From Sphingobium estronivorans (lineage in GTDB: Bacteria; Pseudomonadota; Alphaproteobacteria; Sphingomonadales; Sphingomonadaceae), in NCBI RefSeq assembly GCF_008692605.1, contig NZ_LFCT01000032.1, forward strand, positions 1-56,876: a DNA stretch of 56,876 bases. The letters are read 5' to 3'. The notes under the pieces were generated by a model. That model had not been told where the DNA came from, searched no databases, and saw only the letters and a program-made list of their open reading frames with translations. Made by a program: the position numbers and the translations under genes. Numbering within the stretch: the stretch's first letter is position 1; each line of letters starts with the position of its first letter. This document shows positions 27,171 through 36,440 of the stretch, in pieces.

Positions 27171-28179
27171 AGTCGTTCCCCTTGCCGCCCAACATGATGG
27201 TGCCCGCATCGGCCATGCGGCGGGCGGTGGCGATGATGAGCTTCTGCGCGTCGATCACTTCGGCCAGGCGGATGGGCCCGCGCTCGTCGATCTCGTCGGA
27301 AATGGCCTGCGCCGCACGCGCCGACATCGACCCGAAGATCTTCGCCTTCAGCATGTCGTTCGCGCCCTTCAGAGCCACGACCAGCACGGCGCTGTCGACG
27401 GTGCGCATCAGCGTGCCCAGATTCTTGTCGTCCATGTCGATGAGGTTGTCGAAGACGAACATCTCCTCCTCGATCGTCTGGGCGACCATCTTGTCCCGCT
27501 TGGCGAGCGCCTTGATGATGCGCTGCTCATTGTCCTTGCGGACATTGTTCATGATCGCCGCCGCCTCGATGGTGCCGCCGCGCTGGGACGCGCCGCCCTG
27601 CTTCTTGGCCATGTTGCCGCGCAGCAAAAGCTGTTCCAGGTCATCCAGCGCCTCGTTCGACACCGGGCCGAGGGTGGCGATGCGATAGACGATCTCCTCC
27701 TGATATTCGGTCGGCAGCAATTGGAGCACATCGGCGGCGATCGGCGCCTCCAGATGGGCGAGCACGATCGCCATGATCTGCGGATGCTCCGCCTCGATCA
27801 GCGCGGCGATCTCCTTGCCGTCCATCCACTTCAGCATTTCCAGCTGGGTCGAACGGGTCGGCGGGGTGATGCGGGCCAGCATGTTCTCGGCCCGCTCCTC
27901 GCCCAGCGCCTTGGTCATCGCACCCCGGATATGGCGGGTCGCGCCATAGCCGATGGTGGTGCGCTTCTTCGCCTTGGTGACGAAATGGTCGAGCGCCTCG
28001 TTGACTTCCTCGACCGCGACGTCCGCGACATCGTACATCGCATAGCCAAGCTGGCGGACTTCCTCCGGCTCCAGGCGGGAGAGGATCTGCGCGGCTTCAT
28101 CCTCGTCGAACAGCATCAGCAGGACGGCAGCGGCGGCGCTGCCCTTGAGCGCCTTGGCGGCTTCGGCGACCTCAGGCAT
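27163..28179 (-). CDS. fliG: Flagellar motor switch protein FliG
   Basis: The 338-residue rotor protein has the three FliG domains: N-terminal FliF-binding, middle (EHPQIMAIVLAHL, the EHPQ motif that meets FliM), and C-terminal torque helix with charged residues in DSAVLVVALKGANDMLKAKIFGSMSARAA. These charges face the MotA loop. It overlaps fliF by 8 bp and fliH by 8 bp. Full length. Confidence 0.96.
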   Translation of the reverse strand: MPEVAEAAKALKGSAAAAVLLMLFDEDEAAQILSRLEPEEVRQLGYAMYDVADVAVEEVNEALDHFVTKAKKRTTIGYGATRHIRGAMTKALGEERAENMLARITPPTRSTQLEMLKWMDGKEIAALIEAEHPQIMAIVLAHLEAPIAADVLQLLPTEYQEEIVYRIATLGPVSNEALDDLEQLLLRGNMAKKQGGASQRGGTIEAAAIMNNVRKDNEQRIIKALAKRDKMVAQTIEEEMFVFDNLIDMDDKNLGTLMRTVDSAVLVVALKGANDMLKAKIFGSMSARAAQAISDEIDERGPIRLAEVIDAQKLIIATARRMADAGTIMLGGKGNDFV

Positions 28180-29923
28180 TTTCCTTCTTCCCTTCCTTCA
28201 GAAGGTCACGGACGACGAGGGCGGCACGATCCGGGTCCTGCTTCACGAAATTGCGGATCAGGTCGGCGCGCTGGGCGTAATCATAGGTGGACGAGATCAT
28301 GTCGAGCGTCACTGGCGTCGAGCCGTCAGGATTGACCGTCGCCTGACGGCCAATCTCGGTCGAGATTTCGCGGCCGATCTTCTGCCCTTCGGCGGCGGTC
28401 TGCTCGGCGGCGGCGGTCTGGGCAGCGGCGCGGCGCTTCAGCAGCGGACGACCGATGCCGAAGATCAGCAGCAGCGCGACCAGTAGCGCCGACACGTTGC
28501 GCACCAGCGGCGACACCCATTCGGCTTCATACCAGGGCGCCTTCACTTCCTCTTCCCTGGCGAAGCTGCGCGAGGACAGGGCCACCACGTCGCCACGGGC
28601 CTGATCGAAACCGACCGCGCCCTTCACCAAAGCCTCCAGAGCGGCGATTTCCTGCGCCGAGCGCGGCTTGCCGTCCGGGCCATTGTCGAGAGCAACGGCG
28701 ACCGAGAGCCGCTTCACCGTGCCAATGGCATCCTTGGTCACGGACACTTCACGGCCCAGTTCGAAGCTGCGGTTGAAGGTCTCTTCCGTCTTCATCAGCG
28801 GATTGGGCGGCGTGCCGGGCTGGGCAGCGGTCTGCGCGCTGGCGGTGCCCTGAGCGACAGCCTGACCATTGGGATTGGTCTGGGTGACGGTCGGGTTGAC
28901 CGGCGCCTGGTTGCTCAGCGCGCCGGGAATGCCGCTCGCCTCGCCACCATTGCCCTGACCACGCGGATCGGACTGCCAGCTGCCGGTTTCGGTGCGCAGG
29001 CGCGCCTCGTCCTGCGGATAGGTTTCACGGGTCGCCTGACGCTCGGCGAAGTTGAGTTCGGTATGCACCTCGGTCGAGAATTTGCCGGCGCCCAGGATCG
29101 GCGTCAGCAGCGCGATCACCGACTGGCGATAGCGATCCTCCATCCGGGTCTGGATGGCGATCTGGCGGTCATCGGCGGCATTGCTGTCATTGTTGCTGAG
29201 CAGGCGGCCATTCTGATCGACGACCGAAATATCCTCCGGGTTCAGTTCGGGGATCGAGGAAGCGACCAGATGCACGATGGCGCTCACCTGCTGGTCGGTC
29301 AACGACCGGCCCGAAGCGAGCCGCAGCATCACCGAGGCGGAGGGCTTGGACCGTTCGCGCAGAAAGACGCTCGGCGGCTCGACCGCGAGGTGGACCTTGG
29401 CGCTCTCGACGCTGTCGATGGCTTCGATGGTGCGGGCGAGGTCCATTTCGCGGGCCGAGCGCAGCTTTTCACCTTCCACGGCGCGGCTGGCGCCCATGGG
29501 CAGGCTGTCGATCATGCTGTTGCCGTCGGGCGCGCTCTTGGGCAGGCCCTGTGCGGCGAGCATCATCTTCGCCTTGAAATAATCGCCCTCGCCAACCGTC
29601 ATGCCGCCGCTGTTATCGAAGTCGTAGCGGATGCCGCTCTGATCCAGCACCTGCGCGACCGCCGACTTGTCGGCATCGGGCAGGGCGCGGAACAGGTCGC
29701 GCTGTGGCGGCTCGCGCAGCGCCAGCCAGGCGGCCCCGGCCGTCGCGACGACGCCCAGCAGGCCCAGCAGCGGCAGGCTCTTCGCCACCGCCGGCTGCTT
29801 GATGAAGCCGGTGAAGCGCGCCTTCAGCGCATCCATGCCCTTCGCGCCGCCGAACGAGGCGGGGCTGGTGGCGGGGAGAGCGGCAGCGCCGCCAACGTGA
29901 GTGGAAAGTGCGTTCTCGCTCAT
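28172..29923 (-). CDS. fliF: MS-ring protein FliF
   Basis: The 583-residue membrane protein builds the MS ring, the base for rotor assembly. It has two membrane helices (about 45-65 and 475-495), flanking the periplasmic ring-building domains with PPSVFLRE and SSIPELNPEDISVVDQNGRLL, and a C-terminal cytoplasmic tail that binds FliG (RADLIRNFVKQDPDRAALVVRDLL). It follows fliE by 1 bp and overlaps fliG. Confidence 0.97.
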   Translation of the reverse strand: MSENALSTHVGGAAALPATSPASFGGAKGMDALKARFTGFIKQPAVAKSLPLLGLLGVVATAGAAWLALREPPQRDLFRALPDADKSAVAQVLDQSGIRYDFDNSGGMTVGEGDYFKAKMMLAAQGLPKSAPDGNSMIDSLPMGASRAVEGEKLRSAREMDLARTIEAIDSVESAKVHLAVEPPSVFLRERSKPSASVMLRLASGRSLTDQQVSAIVHLVASSIPELNPEDISVVDQNGRLLSNNDSNAADDRQIAIQTRMEDRYRQSVIALLTPILGAGKFSTEVHTELNFAERQATRETYPQDEARLRTETGSWQSDPRGQGNGGEASGIPGALSNQAPVNPTVTQTNPNGQAVAQGTASAQTAAQPGTPPNPLMKTEETFNRSFELGREVSVTKDAIGTVKRLSVAVALDNGPDGKPRSAQEIAALEALVKGAVGFDQARGDVVALSSRSFAREEEVKAPWYEAEWVSPLVRNVSALLVALLLIFGIGRPLLKRRAAAQTAAAEQTAAEGQKIGREISTEIGRQATVNPDGSTPVTLDMISSTYDYAQRADLIRNFVKQDPDRAALVVRDLLKEGKKENA

Positions 29924-29924
29924 A

Positions 29925-30284
29925 TTACACCGGCATGCTCATGATGTCCTTGTAAGCGGACAACAATTTGTTGCGGACCTGAAGGGTGGCTTCGAAACTG
30001 ACGGATGCCTGCTGCTTGGCGAGCATGACCCCGGCAATATCGGTGGTTTCCCCCCGTTCGAACGAGGCGGCTGCTTCACCCGCCTGAGTTTGCAGGCCGT
30101 TGACCTGCTCCAGCGCCGATTTCAGCGCATCGGTAAAGCCGCCAGGAGCGGTGGCGCCGTGGGTGCCGACCGCCGAACCCGTGCCGACAGTGCCGGTCTG
30201 GGCGACGTCGCGCAGCGCGGCGTTCTTCTGAAGGATGGCGTTGCGGATCGCCATCACGCTGTCGGTCGGAGAGATGCCGGACAT
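29925..30284 (-). CDS. fliE: Flagellar MS-ring/rod junction protein FliE
   Basis: The 119-residue protein links the MS ring to the proximal rod and is one of the first export substrates. The C-terminal ASVSFEATLQVRNKLLSAYKDIMSMPV is the conserved FliE end, preceded by FTDALKSALEQVNGLQ. It lies 14 bp after flbD and 1 bp before fliF. Confidence 0.94.
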   Translation of the reverse strand: MSGISPTDSVMAIRNAILQKNAALRDVAQTGTVGTGSAVGTHGATAPGGFTDALKSALEQVNGLQTQAGEAAASFERGETTDIAGVMLAKQQASVSFEATLQVRNKLLSAYKDIMSMPV

Positions 30285-30298
30285 GCCCTAGTCCCCCT

Positions 30299-31540
30299 TC
30301 AAGCCGCGGCCAGCTCGCGCATCTCGGCGAGCCGATAGCGCAAGGTGCGTTCGGAAATGCCCAGCTTGCGGGCAGCGGCGGCGCGATGGCCATCCGTCTC
30401 GCGCAGTGCGGCGCGGACAGCCTCCAGCTTCGAATGATGGGCGACGTCACGCAGGCGGATCGGCTCGGCGGGCGCGAGGAGCTGTTCCACCACGCGCAGT
30501 TGCGGGGCGCCGGTGATGTGCAGGTCGTCGGCATCGATGCGGTCGCCATCGCGCAGCACAACCGCGCGCTGAAGCACATTGCCCAGTTCGCGGGCATTGC
30601 CCGGCCAGACATGCGCGGCCAGCTTGGCCAGCGCATCGGCGGTCGGCCAGACGAAATCCTGCTGCCGCAGCAGCATGGCGGCGGCGATGGCGGTCACGTC
30701 GCCCGGCCGCTCGGCCAACGGGCGCAATTCCAGCGGCATGACGTTGAGCCGCCAGTAGAGATCCTCGCGGAAACGCCCGGCGGCGACCTCGGCAGCCAGG
30801 TTGCGGTTGCAGGCCGCGACGATGCGGACATTGACCGGAACCGGGTGAGTCGCGCCCACGGGCAGCACTTCGCCTTCCTGAAGCGCGCGCAGCAGCTTGG
30901 CCTGAAGGGCGAGCGGCAGTTCGGCGATTTCGTCGAGGAACAGCGTGCCGCCGTCCGCCGCGAGGAACAGCCCTTCCGACGCGTTGGCCGCGCCGGTGAA
31001 GCTGCCCTTCTTGTGACCGAAGAGCATGGCTTCCATCATGGTTTCGGGCAGCGCCGCGCAGTTGACGGCGATGAAGTCGTGGCTGACCCGGCCCGACTGG
31101 GCGTGCAGGAAACGCGCCATGCCTTCCTTGCCGGTGCCGGTGTCGCCCTGAATGAGCACGGTGGCGTCGCTGCGGGCGACGCGCCCCGCCAGCGTCATCA
31201 GCCGGGCGCTGGCCGCATCCCCCACGGCGGGCAATGCCGCCGGGCGGGCCAGTTCCGCGATCAGCGCGAAGGCAAAGCCCATATCCTCCAGGCCGAAGGC
31301 CACGCGGGCGGGGAGGCCGTTGGCGGCGGGCACCAGCGAGGGCGCGCCGTCGATCAGGGCGATGAGAATGTCGCGATGGGTCGCATGGCCGATTTCGGTC
31401 GCCAGCAAGACGCGGCGGTCTTCCCGCTCGCGCGGGCTTTGCGCGTCGACGATGCGCACGGTGAAGAACGCATTTTCCAGCCAGTGCCGCAGGCCCGGAA
31501 CGAGCGCGCAGACCCCTCGGCTCACGTCCAGTGATGACAT
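30299..31540 (-). CDS. flbD: FlbD-like sigma-54-dependent flagellar activator
   Basis: The 413-residue protein has a central AAA+ domain with Walker A GDTGTGKE, a GSFTGA loop (usual form GAFTGA, which touches sigma-54), Walker [13 protein letters not shown] and [11 protein letters not shown], plus a Fis-type helix-turn-helix at the C-terminus ([20 protein letters not shown]). The first 100 residues are not a canonical receiver: I see no phospho-acceptor Asp set. It heads the 16-gene fli operon and by analogy with Caulobacter FlbD should activate the sigma-54 promoters of this cluster. No FliX-like partner is seen here. Confidence 0.9.
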   Translation of the reverse strand: MSSLDVSRGVCALVPGLRHWLENAFFTVRIVDAQSPREREDRRVLLATEIGHATHRDILIALIDGAPSLVPAANGLPARVAFGLEDMGFAFALIAELARPAALPAVGDAASARLMTLAGRVARSDATVLIQGDTGTGKEGMARFLHAQSGRVSHDFIAVNCAALPETMMEAMLFGHKKGSFTGAANASEGLFLAADGGTLFLDEIAELPLALQAKLLRALQEGEVLPVGATHPVPVNVRIVAACNRNLAAEVAAGRFREDLYWRLNVMPLELRPLAERPGDVTAIAAAMLLRQQDFVWPTADALAKLAAHVWPGNARELGNVLQRAVVLRDGDRIDADDLHITGAPQLRVVEQLLAPAEPIRLRDVAHHSKLEAVRAALRETDGHRAAAARKLGISERTLRYRLAEMRELAAA

Positions 31541-31622
31541 GAACTTGACCCCATGTTCTTGGCCGGCTTGTACCCCCGTACGTCCCAGCCCCCTTCGATG
31601 GGTTGAAACTGCCCGACCATGG

Positions 31623-31637
31623 TTAGCATATGGTTAA
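31623..31637 (-). promoter_or_regulatory. CtrA-type box upstream of flbD operon
   Basis: On the minus strand TTAACCATATGCTAACCAT contains two TTAACCAT-like half-sites spaced 11 bp apart; the core TTAA-N7-CTAA matches the CtrA consensus known from Caulobacter. It is about 85-97 bp upstream of the flbD start and near where a -35 element would sit. CtrA itself is not encoded in the window. Confidence 0.6.
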
Positions 31638-31638
31638 T

Positions 31639-31657
31639 GCGGCAAACCACTTGCCGC
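31639..31657. promoter_or_regulatory. GCGGCAA inverted repeat, candidate FlbD site (overlaps a sigma-54-like element)
   Basis: GCGGCAAACCACTTGCCGC is a 7-bp inverted repeat with 5-bp spacer, suited to a Fis-type dimer. On the minus strand the same bases contain GGCA...TTGC with sigma-54 spacing (31656 to 31642). It directly neighbours the CtrA box, so FlbD could autoregulate here. Which reading is functional cannot be decided from sequence. Confidence 0.45.
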
Positions 31658-31789
31658 AGAACGGCAATTTTTTTCCGCTCCTCCGGAACTTTTTGCCGAT
31701 TTCTGTTTATGCAAACGCGTTCAGACCGTCGTAAAAGTCCGATTTTCCGGGCTTTTTCAAAGATTTTTCGAAAAAAATGACGCTGGTCC

Positions 31790-31816
31790 TAAAAGCTTTT
31801 TTCCAGCCGCCGTTAT
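31790..31816 (+). promoter_or_regulatory. Sigma-28 (FliA) promoter of fliC
   Basis: TAAA at 31790-31793 is followed after exactly 15 nt by GCCGTTAT at 31809-31816. Both halves match the flagellar sigma-28 consensus. The predicted start near 31823 leaves a leader of about 55 nt before fliC. Confidence 0.8.
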
Positions 31817-31878
31817 CCCCTTTCGAGGCCGCAAGCAGCCTGATGGCAGCGACCTGATTGAACGGAAAGGGAATCAAA

Positions 31879-32745
31879 ATGACTGTTATCGGAACCAACT
31901 CCTCGGCGCTGCGGGCGATGAATTCTTCGGCTTCGGCCAACAAGGCGCTGAGCACCGCGATGGAACGCCTGTCGACCGGCAAGCGCATCAACTCGGCCAA
32001 GGACGACGCCGCCGGCCTCGCCATCGCCGCCACCATGACCTCGCAGATCAAGGGCATGACCCAGGGCATCCGCAACGCCAATGACGGCATCTCGCTGGCG
32101 CAGACGGCGGAAGGCGCGCTGGGCGAAGTCGACAATATGGTGCAGCGGATGCGCGAACTGACGGTCCAGGGCCTGAACGGCACCAACGACCTGGCGTCGA
32201 AGGCCAACATCCAGTCCGAACTGGATCAGCTGGCGGGCCAGATCAAGGACACGCTGACCAACACCAGCTTCAACGGTACCAAATTGTTCGACGCGGCCGG
32301 CACCGACATCACGATCCAGGCGGGCGCGAGCAAGTCCGACACCGTGACGATCACCGCGAACAAGCTGGCTGGCAACGCCGCGATCACCGATCTGGTCGAC
32401 ATGTCGACCGGCAAGGCGAAGATCACCGTGGCTGACATCAGCGGCGCGACACCGGCCGCCGGTACCGCAACCACGGCTGATCTTGACAAGTATGACGCTG
32501 GCGTTTCGGCAGTGGCCAACACTCGGGCCAACCTCGGCGCGGTCCAGAACCGCCTCGAATCGACGATCAACAATCTGACCGCGAACGTCACCAACCTGAC
32601 CGACGCCCGCAGCCGCATCGAAGACGCCGACTTCTCGTCCGAGACGACCGCGCTCGCCAAGCAGCAGATCCTGAGCCAGGCCTCGACCGCGATGCTGGCC
32701 CAGGCGAACCAGAGCCAGCAGGGCGTGCTGAAGCTGATCAGCTAA
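31879..32745 (+). CDS. fliC: Flagellin
   Basis: The 288-residue protein is the filament subunit. The N-terminal D0/D1 helices ([19 protein letters not shown], then [20 protein letters not shown]) and the C-terminal counterpart ([20 protein letters not shown], then [20 protein letters not shown]) are well conserved. The middle variable region is only about 80 residues, so this is a small flagellin lacking large outer domains. GGAAAGGGA precedes ATG 31879. It stands alone between its sigma-28 promoter and a terminator; it is the only flagellin gene in the window. Confidence 0.97.
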   Translation: MTVIGTNSSALRAMNSSASANKALSTAMERLSTGKRINSAKDDAAGLAIAATMTSQIKGMTQGIRNANDGISLAQTAEGALGEVDNMVQRMRELTVQGLNGTNDLASKANIQSELDQLAGQIKDTLTNTSFNGTKLFDAAGTDITIQAGASKSDTVTITANKLAGNAAITDLVDMSTGKAKITVADISGATPAAGTATTADLDKYDAGVSAVANTRANLGAVQNRLESTINNLTANVTNLTDARSRIEDADFSSETTALAKQQILSQASTAMLAQANQSQQGVLKLIS

Positions 32746-32865
32746 GCCGCACGGAATTGACCGGCTGAGGGTTCTGGTCTCCTGACAGCCGATCATGTCG
32801 CCCCCGGCACATTAACGGTCCCCACCGTGCCGGTGGCAAACACTTCGATGAAACGACCAGAAACC

Positions 32866-32895
32866 GAAGCCTCCGTCCCCCCGGGCGGAGGCTTC
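32866..32895 (+). terminator. Terminator after fliC
   Basis: GAAGCCTCCG and CGGAGGCTTC form a 10-bp perfect stem with a 10-nt loop, followed by ATCGCATTTTGGG. It lies about 120 bp after fliC and 84 bp before opgG. Confidence 0.6.
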
Positions 32896-32978
32896 ATCGC
32901 ATTTTGGGATCGGATCGGGATCGAAACGCTTGCATTGACGGTTGTCGCACCCATGATGCCACCATGTCCCAGGGTTCC

Positions 32979-34463
32979 ATGACCAAGATCGACCGCCGCG
33001 CCATGATCGCCGGCACCGGCGCAGCGCTGCTGCTTCCCCGCTCTGCCCTTGCCCAGGGCAAGGCCGACGCCTTTTCCTGGGCCATGGTGATCGCCCGCGC
33101 GCAGCGGCTGACCCGCGCGCCCTTCGCGGTGGCGCCCTTTGTCCCTGGCGCGGACAAGATCGGTTATGACGCCTCCAACGAAGCCCGCTTCCGCGATGAG
33201 CGCACGATCTGGAACGATTTTCGGGACGACACCGGCATCCGCCTTTTCCCGTTGAGCAACACCGTGCAGCAGCCGGTCGAGATCGCGCTGGTGGAAAAAG
33301 GCCGGGCAACGCCGCTTCGCTACGACCCCCAAATGTTCGACGCCCCGCCTGGCAATGCGGTGCGCAGGCTTGGCCCCGGCGCCGGCTTTTCCGGCTTCCG
33401 CATCATGAACGCGGCACGGGACGGCGACTGGCTGTCCTTCCTGGGCGCGACCTATTTCCGGGCACCGGCGGAAAAGCAGTTCGGCCTTTCCGCCCGTGCC
33501 GTCGCGATCAACACCAGCATCGCGGGCAAGGAGGAGTTCCCCCGCTTCACCCATTTCTGGCTGGAACGGACCGGGCGCAGCAGCGTCACCATTTACGCAC
33601 TGATGGACAGCGCCTCGCTCACCGGCGCCTTCCGCTTCGCCAGCACGCTGACGGCGCAGGGCGTGCGGCAGGATGTCGATGCCGTACTGTTCGCCCGCAA
33701 GGCGATCGCCGAACTGGGCCTGATGCCGATGACCAGCATGTTCTGGTACGATCAGGCCGACCGCGCCAAGCGCACCGACTGGCGCCCGGAAATCCATGAC
33801 AGCGACATGCTGTCCATCGCCAGCGCCGACGGCACCGCCCATTGCCGTCCGCTGGTCAACCCCTCTGCGCCCCGTGTCGATGTCTTTGCGGAGCGCGATC
33901 CCAAGGGCTTCGGCCTGCTCCAGCGCGATCGCAATTTCGACCATTATCAGGACGACGGCGTGTTCTACGAAAGGCGCCCCTCGCTCTGGGCGACGTCGCG
34001 CAAACCGATGGGCGCCGGGCAGGTCCGGCTCTACGCCTTCCCGACCGACAGCGAATATACCGACAATGTCGCTGCCTATTGGACGCCCGCCGCGCCGACC
34101 CGCGCCGGCGCCCGGATCGAGGCAAGCTACCGGCTCGACTGGTCCTCGGCCCGCACGCCCGCCTCGACCGGCCTCGCCACGGTGGAGAATATCTGGACCG
34201 GGCAATCGGGTGAGGCCGGGGTCGAACGGTTCCTGGTCGATTTCGCGGGCGTTCCGGCGCAAGCCCGCCCCGATATCTGGGTCGATCTGGCGGGGGGCAC
34301 GCTGGTCAAGAAAGCGGGCTATCCCGTCCTCCATCAAAAGGATATGTTCCGCATGGTCCTGGATATTCGTCGGGACAGGGGCAAGCCGACCGATATCCGC
34401 GCCCAACTCAGGTCCGGCAATCGTCCGTTCAGCGAATATGTGCATTACCCGCTGGGCGCCTGA
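32979..34463 (+). CDS. opgG: Periplasmic glucan biosynthesis protein OpgG/OpgD
   Basis: The 494-residue periplasmic protein takes part in synthesis or branching of osmoregulated periplasmic glucans. A twin-arginine-type signal is present (DRRAMIAGTGAALLLPRSALAQ, in two parts), as in OpgD. Family blocks include NAVRRLGPGAGFSGFR, FLGATYFRA, KEEFPRFTHFW, MTSMFWYDQ and DGVFYERRPSLW. ATG 32979 has AGGG upstream; ATG 32964 is also possible. It is followed after 74 bp by opgH and lies inside the flagellar cluster. Confidence 0.92.
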   Translation: MTKIDRRAMIAGTGAALLLPRSALAQGKADAFSWAMVIARAQRLTRAPFAVAPFVPGADKIGYDASNEARFRDERTIWNDFRDDTGIRLFPLSNTVQQPVEIALVEKGRATPLRYDPQMFDAPPGNAVRRLGPGAGFSGFRIMNAARDGDWLSFLGATYFRAPAEKQFGLSARAVAINTSIAGKEEFPRFTHFWLERTGRSSVTIYALMDSASLTGAFRFASTLTAQGVRQDVDAVLFARKAIAELGLMPMTSMFWYDQADRAKRTDWRPEIHDSDMLSIASADGTAHCRPLVNPSAPRVDVFAERDPKGFGLLQRDRNFDHYQDDGVFYERRPSLWATSRKPMGAGQVRLYAFPTDSEYTDNVAAYWTPAAPTRAGARIEASYRLDWSSARTPASTGLATVENIWTGQSGEAGVERFLVDFAGVPAQARPDIWVDLAGGTLVKKAGYPVLHQKDMFRMVLDIRRDRGKPTDIRAQLRSGNRPFSEYVHYPLGA

Positions 34464-34537
34464 ACGACAGGCTAGCGGGAACCAGCCGGTCGGAAGGCGG
34501 TTCTGAATGACGGATTTCAGGCAAAAACGGAACAGGC

Positions 34538-36430
34538 ATGAAGGCGACGGGTGGCGTGAACAGGGATAAGGCGAGCGGATCGGCGCCCGGCCCGGCGTTC
34601 GAGCATCTCCCCGCCGAAAGGCGGCTGGCCATGCCCGCGCAGGATTTCGCGGCGACTCCACGCGACCTGCCGCACCGTTCGTTCAACCTCGACATCTGGG
34701 CGCGGCGGATGCTGGTCGTGCTGCTGGCGCTGCTGCCTGCCTCCATGGCCGCCCATGAAATGCGGCGGTCCATCGGCCTGGACGGCATTTCCGGCTGGGA
34801 GGGGGTGTATCTGGCCCTCTTCATCCCGCTCTTCGCCTGGATCGCCTTCGGCTTCGCCACCAGCCTGATCGGTTTCCTGCTGCTGACCATGGGCAAGGGA
34901 CAGGGCGTCCGCCCCTATCGCGCCCGCCCCGCAGCGCCCTTGCGCGGACGCACGGCGGTGCTGCTGCCCGTCTGCAATGAGGATTTTCAGGGCGTGCTGG
35001 GCCGCCTGTCGGTGATGGAACGCTCTCTGGCGCAGGTCATGGGCGGCGAACGTTTCGAATTTTTCATCCTGAGCGATTCCAATCCCGACAATGGCGAGAT
35101 TGAGCGCGCCGCCTATCTGAAGATGCGCAAGGGCTTTTCCCGCCCCGTCCATTACCGCCGCCGCGCGCTCAACATCGGCCGCAAACCCGGCAACATCGCG
35201 GAATGGGTCGGACGCTTCGGCGGCGCCTATGACTATATGATCGTGCTGGACGCCGACAGCGTGATGAGCGGCCAGACCATGGCGCGCCTGGCCGCCGATA
35301 TGGAACGGCATCCGCATGTCGGCCTGATCCAGACCGTGCCCAGCATCGTCGGCGCCTCGACCTTCTTCGCCCGCTGGCAGCAGTTCGCCAGCCGCCTCTT
35401 CGGCCCGATTTCCGCGGCTGGCATGATCTGGTGGTCGGGATCGGAAGGCATGTTCTGGGGCCATAATGCGATCCTGCGGACCAAGGCATTCGCGCAAAGC
35501 TGCGGCTTGCCCGAACTGCCCGGCCGGGCACCCTTTGGCGGGCACATCATGAGCCACGACATGGTCGAGGCCGCGCTGCTGCGCCGCCGCGGCTGGGACG
35601 TGCACATCGTCATGGCCGACGACAGTTTCGAGGAATTTCCGCCCTCCCTGCCCGATCTCGCCACCCGCGACCGGCGCTGGTGCCAGGGCAATATCCAGCA
35701 CGTCCCGCTGCTCTCGAAGATCAAGGGCATGCACCCGGTCAGCAAGTTCCAGCTGTTCGTCGGCGCCTCGGCCTATTGCACCTCGCCGCTCTGGCTGGCG
35801 CTGATGCTGGTGGTGCTGGGCGGCGCAACGGCGGGCGTTTGGCCGCCCAGCGCCATCCTCCCCTCGGGCAGTCTGCTGGCATTGACCGCCGTGCTGCTGT
35901 TTGGGCCAAAGCTGCTGGCGCTGCTCTGGGCACTGGCCGATCCGGCGCGGCGTATCGGCTTTGGCGGGGGCGTGCGGATGATGCGCGGCGTGATCGCGGA
36001 CATCGCACTCTCAATCCTGATGGCGCCGGTCAGCATGCTGACCCAGACGATCAACCTGTTCGGCATATTGATGGGCCGCAAGAGCAGTTGGAACGGCCAG
36101 ACCCGCGACCGCGATGGCATGGCGATCCTGCCTGCCATCTGGCTGTTCAAATGGCATATCCTGCTGGGCGCGGGGCTGACGCTGCTGGCGGTCAAATCCC
36201 AGACGTCGCTGGGCTGGGTCATGCCGGTGGTGGCGGGGCTGGTGCTGGCGCCTTTCTTCGCGGCCTTCACCGCGCGCAAGGATCTGGGCACCCATGTCGC
36301 GAAAAGCGGGCTGTTCCAGGTGGCGGAACCCTGGTGGCGGACGCAGAATTACCAGAAGACGCGCTATCGCCAGTTGCAGCTCGACAATGCCCCCATGAAG
36401 GACTTTTCCAACGCGGCCAACGACAGTTGA
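34538..36430 (+). CDS. opgH: Glucan glucosyltransferase OpgH
   Basis: The 630-residue inner-membrane glycosyltransferase (GT2) polymerises the glucan backbone from UDP-glucose. Two N-terminal membrane helices precede the catalytic domain with PVCNEDFQGVL, FFILSDSNPD, VLDADS (metal-binding DxD) and RDRRWCQGN (the Q/RxxRW motif), followed by about five or six C-terminal helices. It is shorter than E. coli OpgH (847), mostly at the N-terminus. It is co-oriented with opgG and convergent with fliA, with only 10 bp between stops. Confidence 0.94.
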   Translation: MKATGGVNRDKASGSAPGPAFEHLPAERRLAMPAQDFAATPRDLPHRSFNLDIWARRMLVVLLALLPASMAAHEMRRSIGLDGISGWEGVYLALFIPLFAWIAFGFATSLIGFLLLTMGKGQGVRPYRARPAAPLRGRTAVLLPVCNEDFQGVLGRLSVMERSLAQVMGGERFEFFILSDSNPDNGEIERAAYLKMRKGFSRPVHYRRRALNIGRKPGNIAEWVGRFGGAYDYMIVLDADSVMSGQTMARLAADMERHPHVGLIQTVPSIVGASTFFARWQQFASRLFGPISAAGMIWWSGSEGMFWGHNAILRTKAFAQSCGLPELPGRAPFGGHIMSHDMVEAALLRRRGWDVHIVMADDSFEEFPPSLPDLATRDRRWCQGNIQHVPLLSKIKGMHPVSKFQLFVGASAYCTSPLWLALMLVVLGGATAGVWPPSAILPSGSLLALTAVLLFGPKLLALLWALADPARRIGFGGGVRMMRGVIADIALSILMAPVSMLTQTINLFGILMGRKSSWNGQTRDRDGMAILPAIWLFKWHILLGAGLTLLAVKSQTSLGWVMPVVAGLVLAPFFAAFTARKDLGTHVAKSGLFQVAEPWWRTQNYQKTRYRQLQLDNAPMKDFSNAANDS

Positions 36431-36440
36431 GCCGATCTTT

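Larger units (their letters stand above)
31541..31878. promoter_or_regulatory. Divergent regulatory region between flbD and fliC
   Basis: This 338-bp gap is the most signal-rich non-coding stretch of the window. It contains, left to right, a CtrA-type box (31623-31637), an inverted repeat overlapping a GG-N10-GC element (31639-31657), two more CGGCAA/TTGCCG half-sites (31662-31667 and 31692-31697), and the sigma-28 promoter of fliC (31790-31816). It is AT-rich from about 31660 to 31805. Confidence 0.75.
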
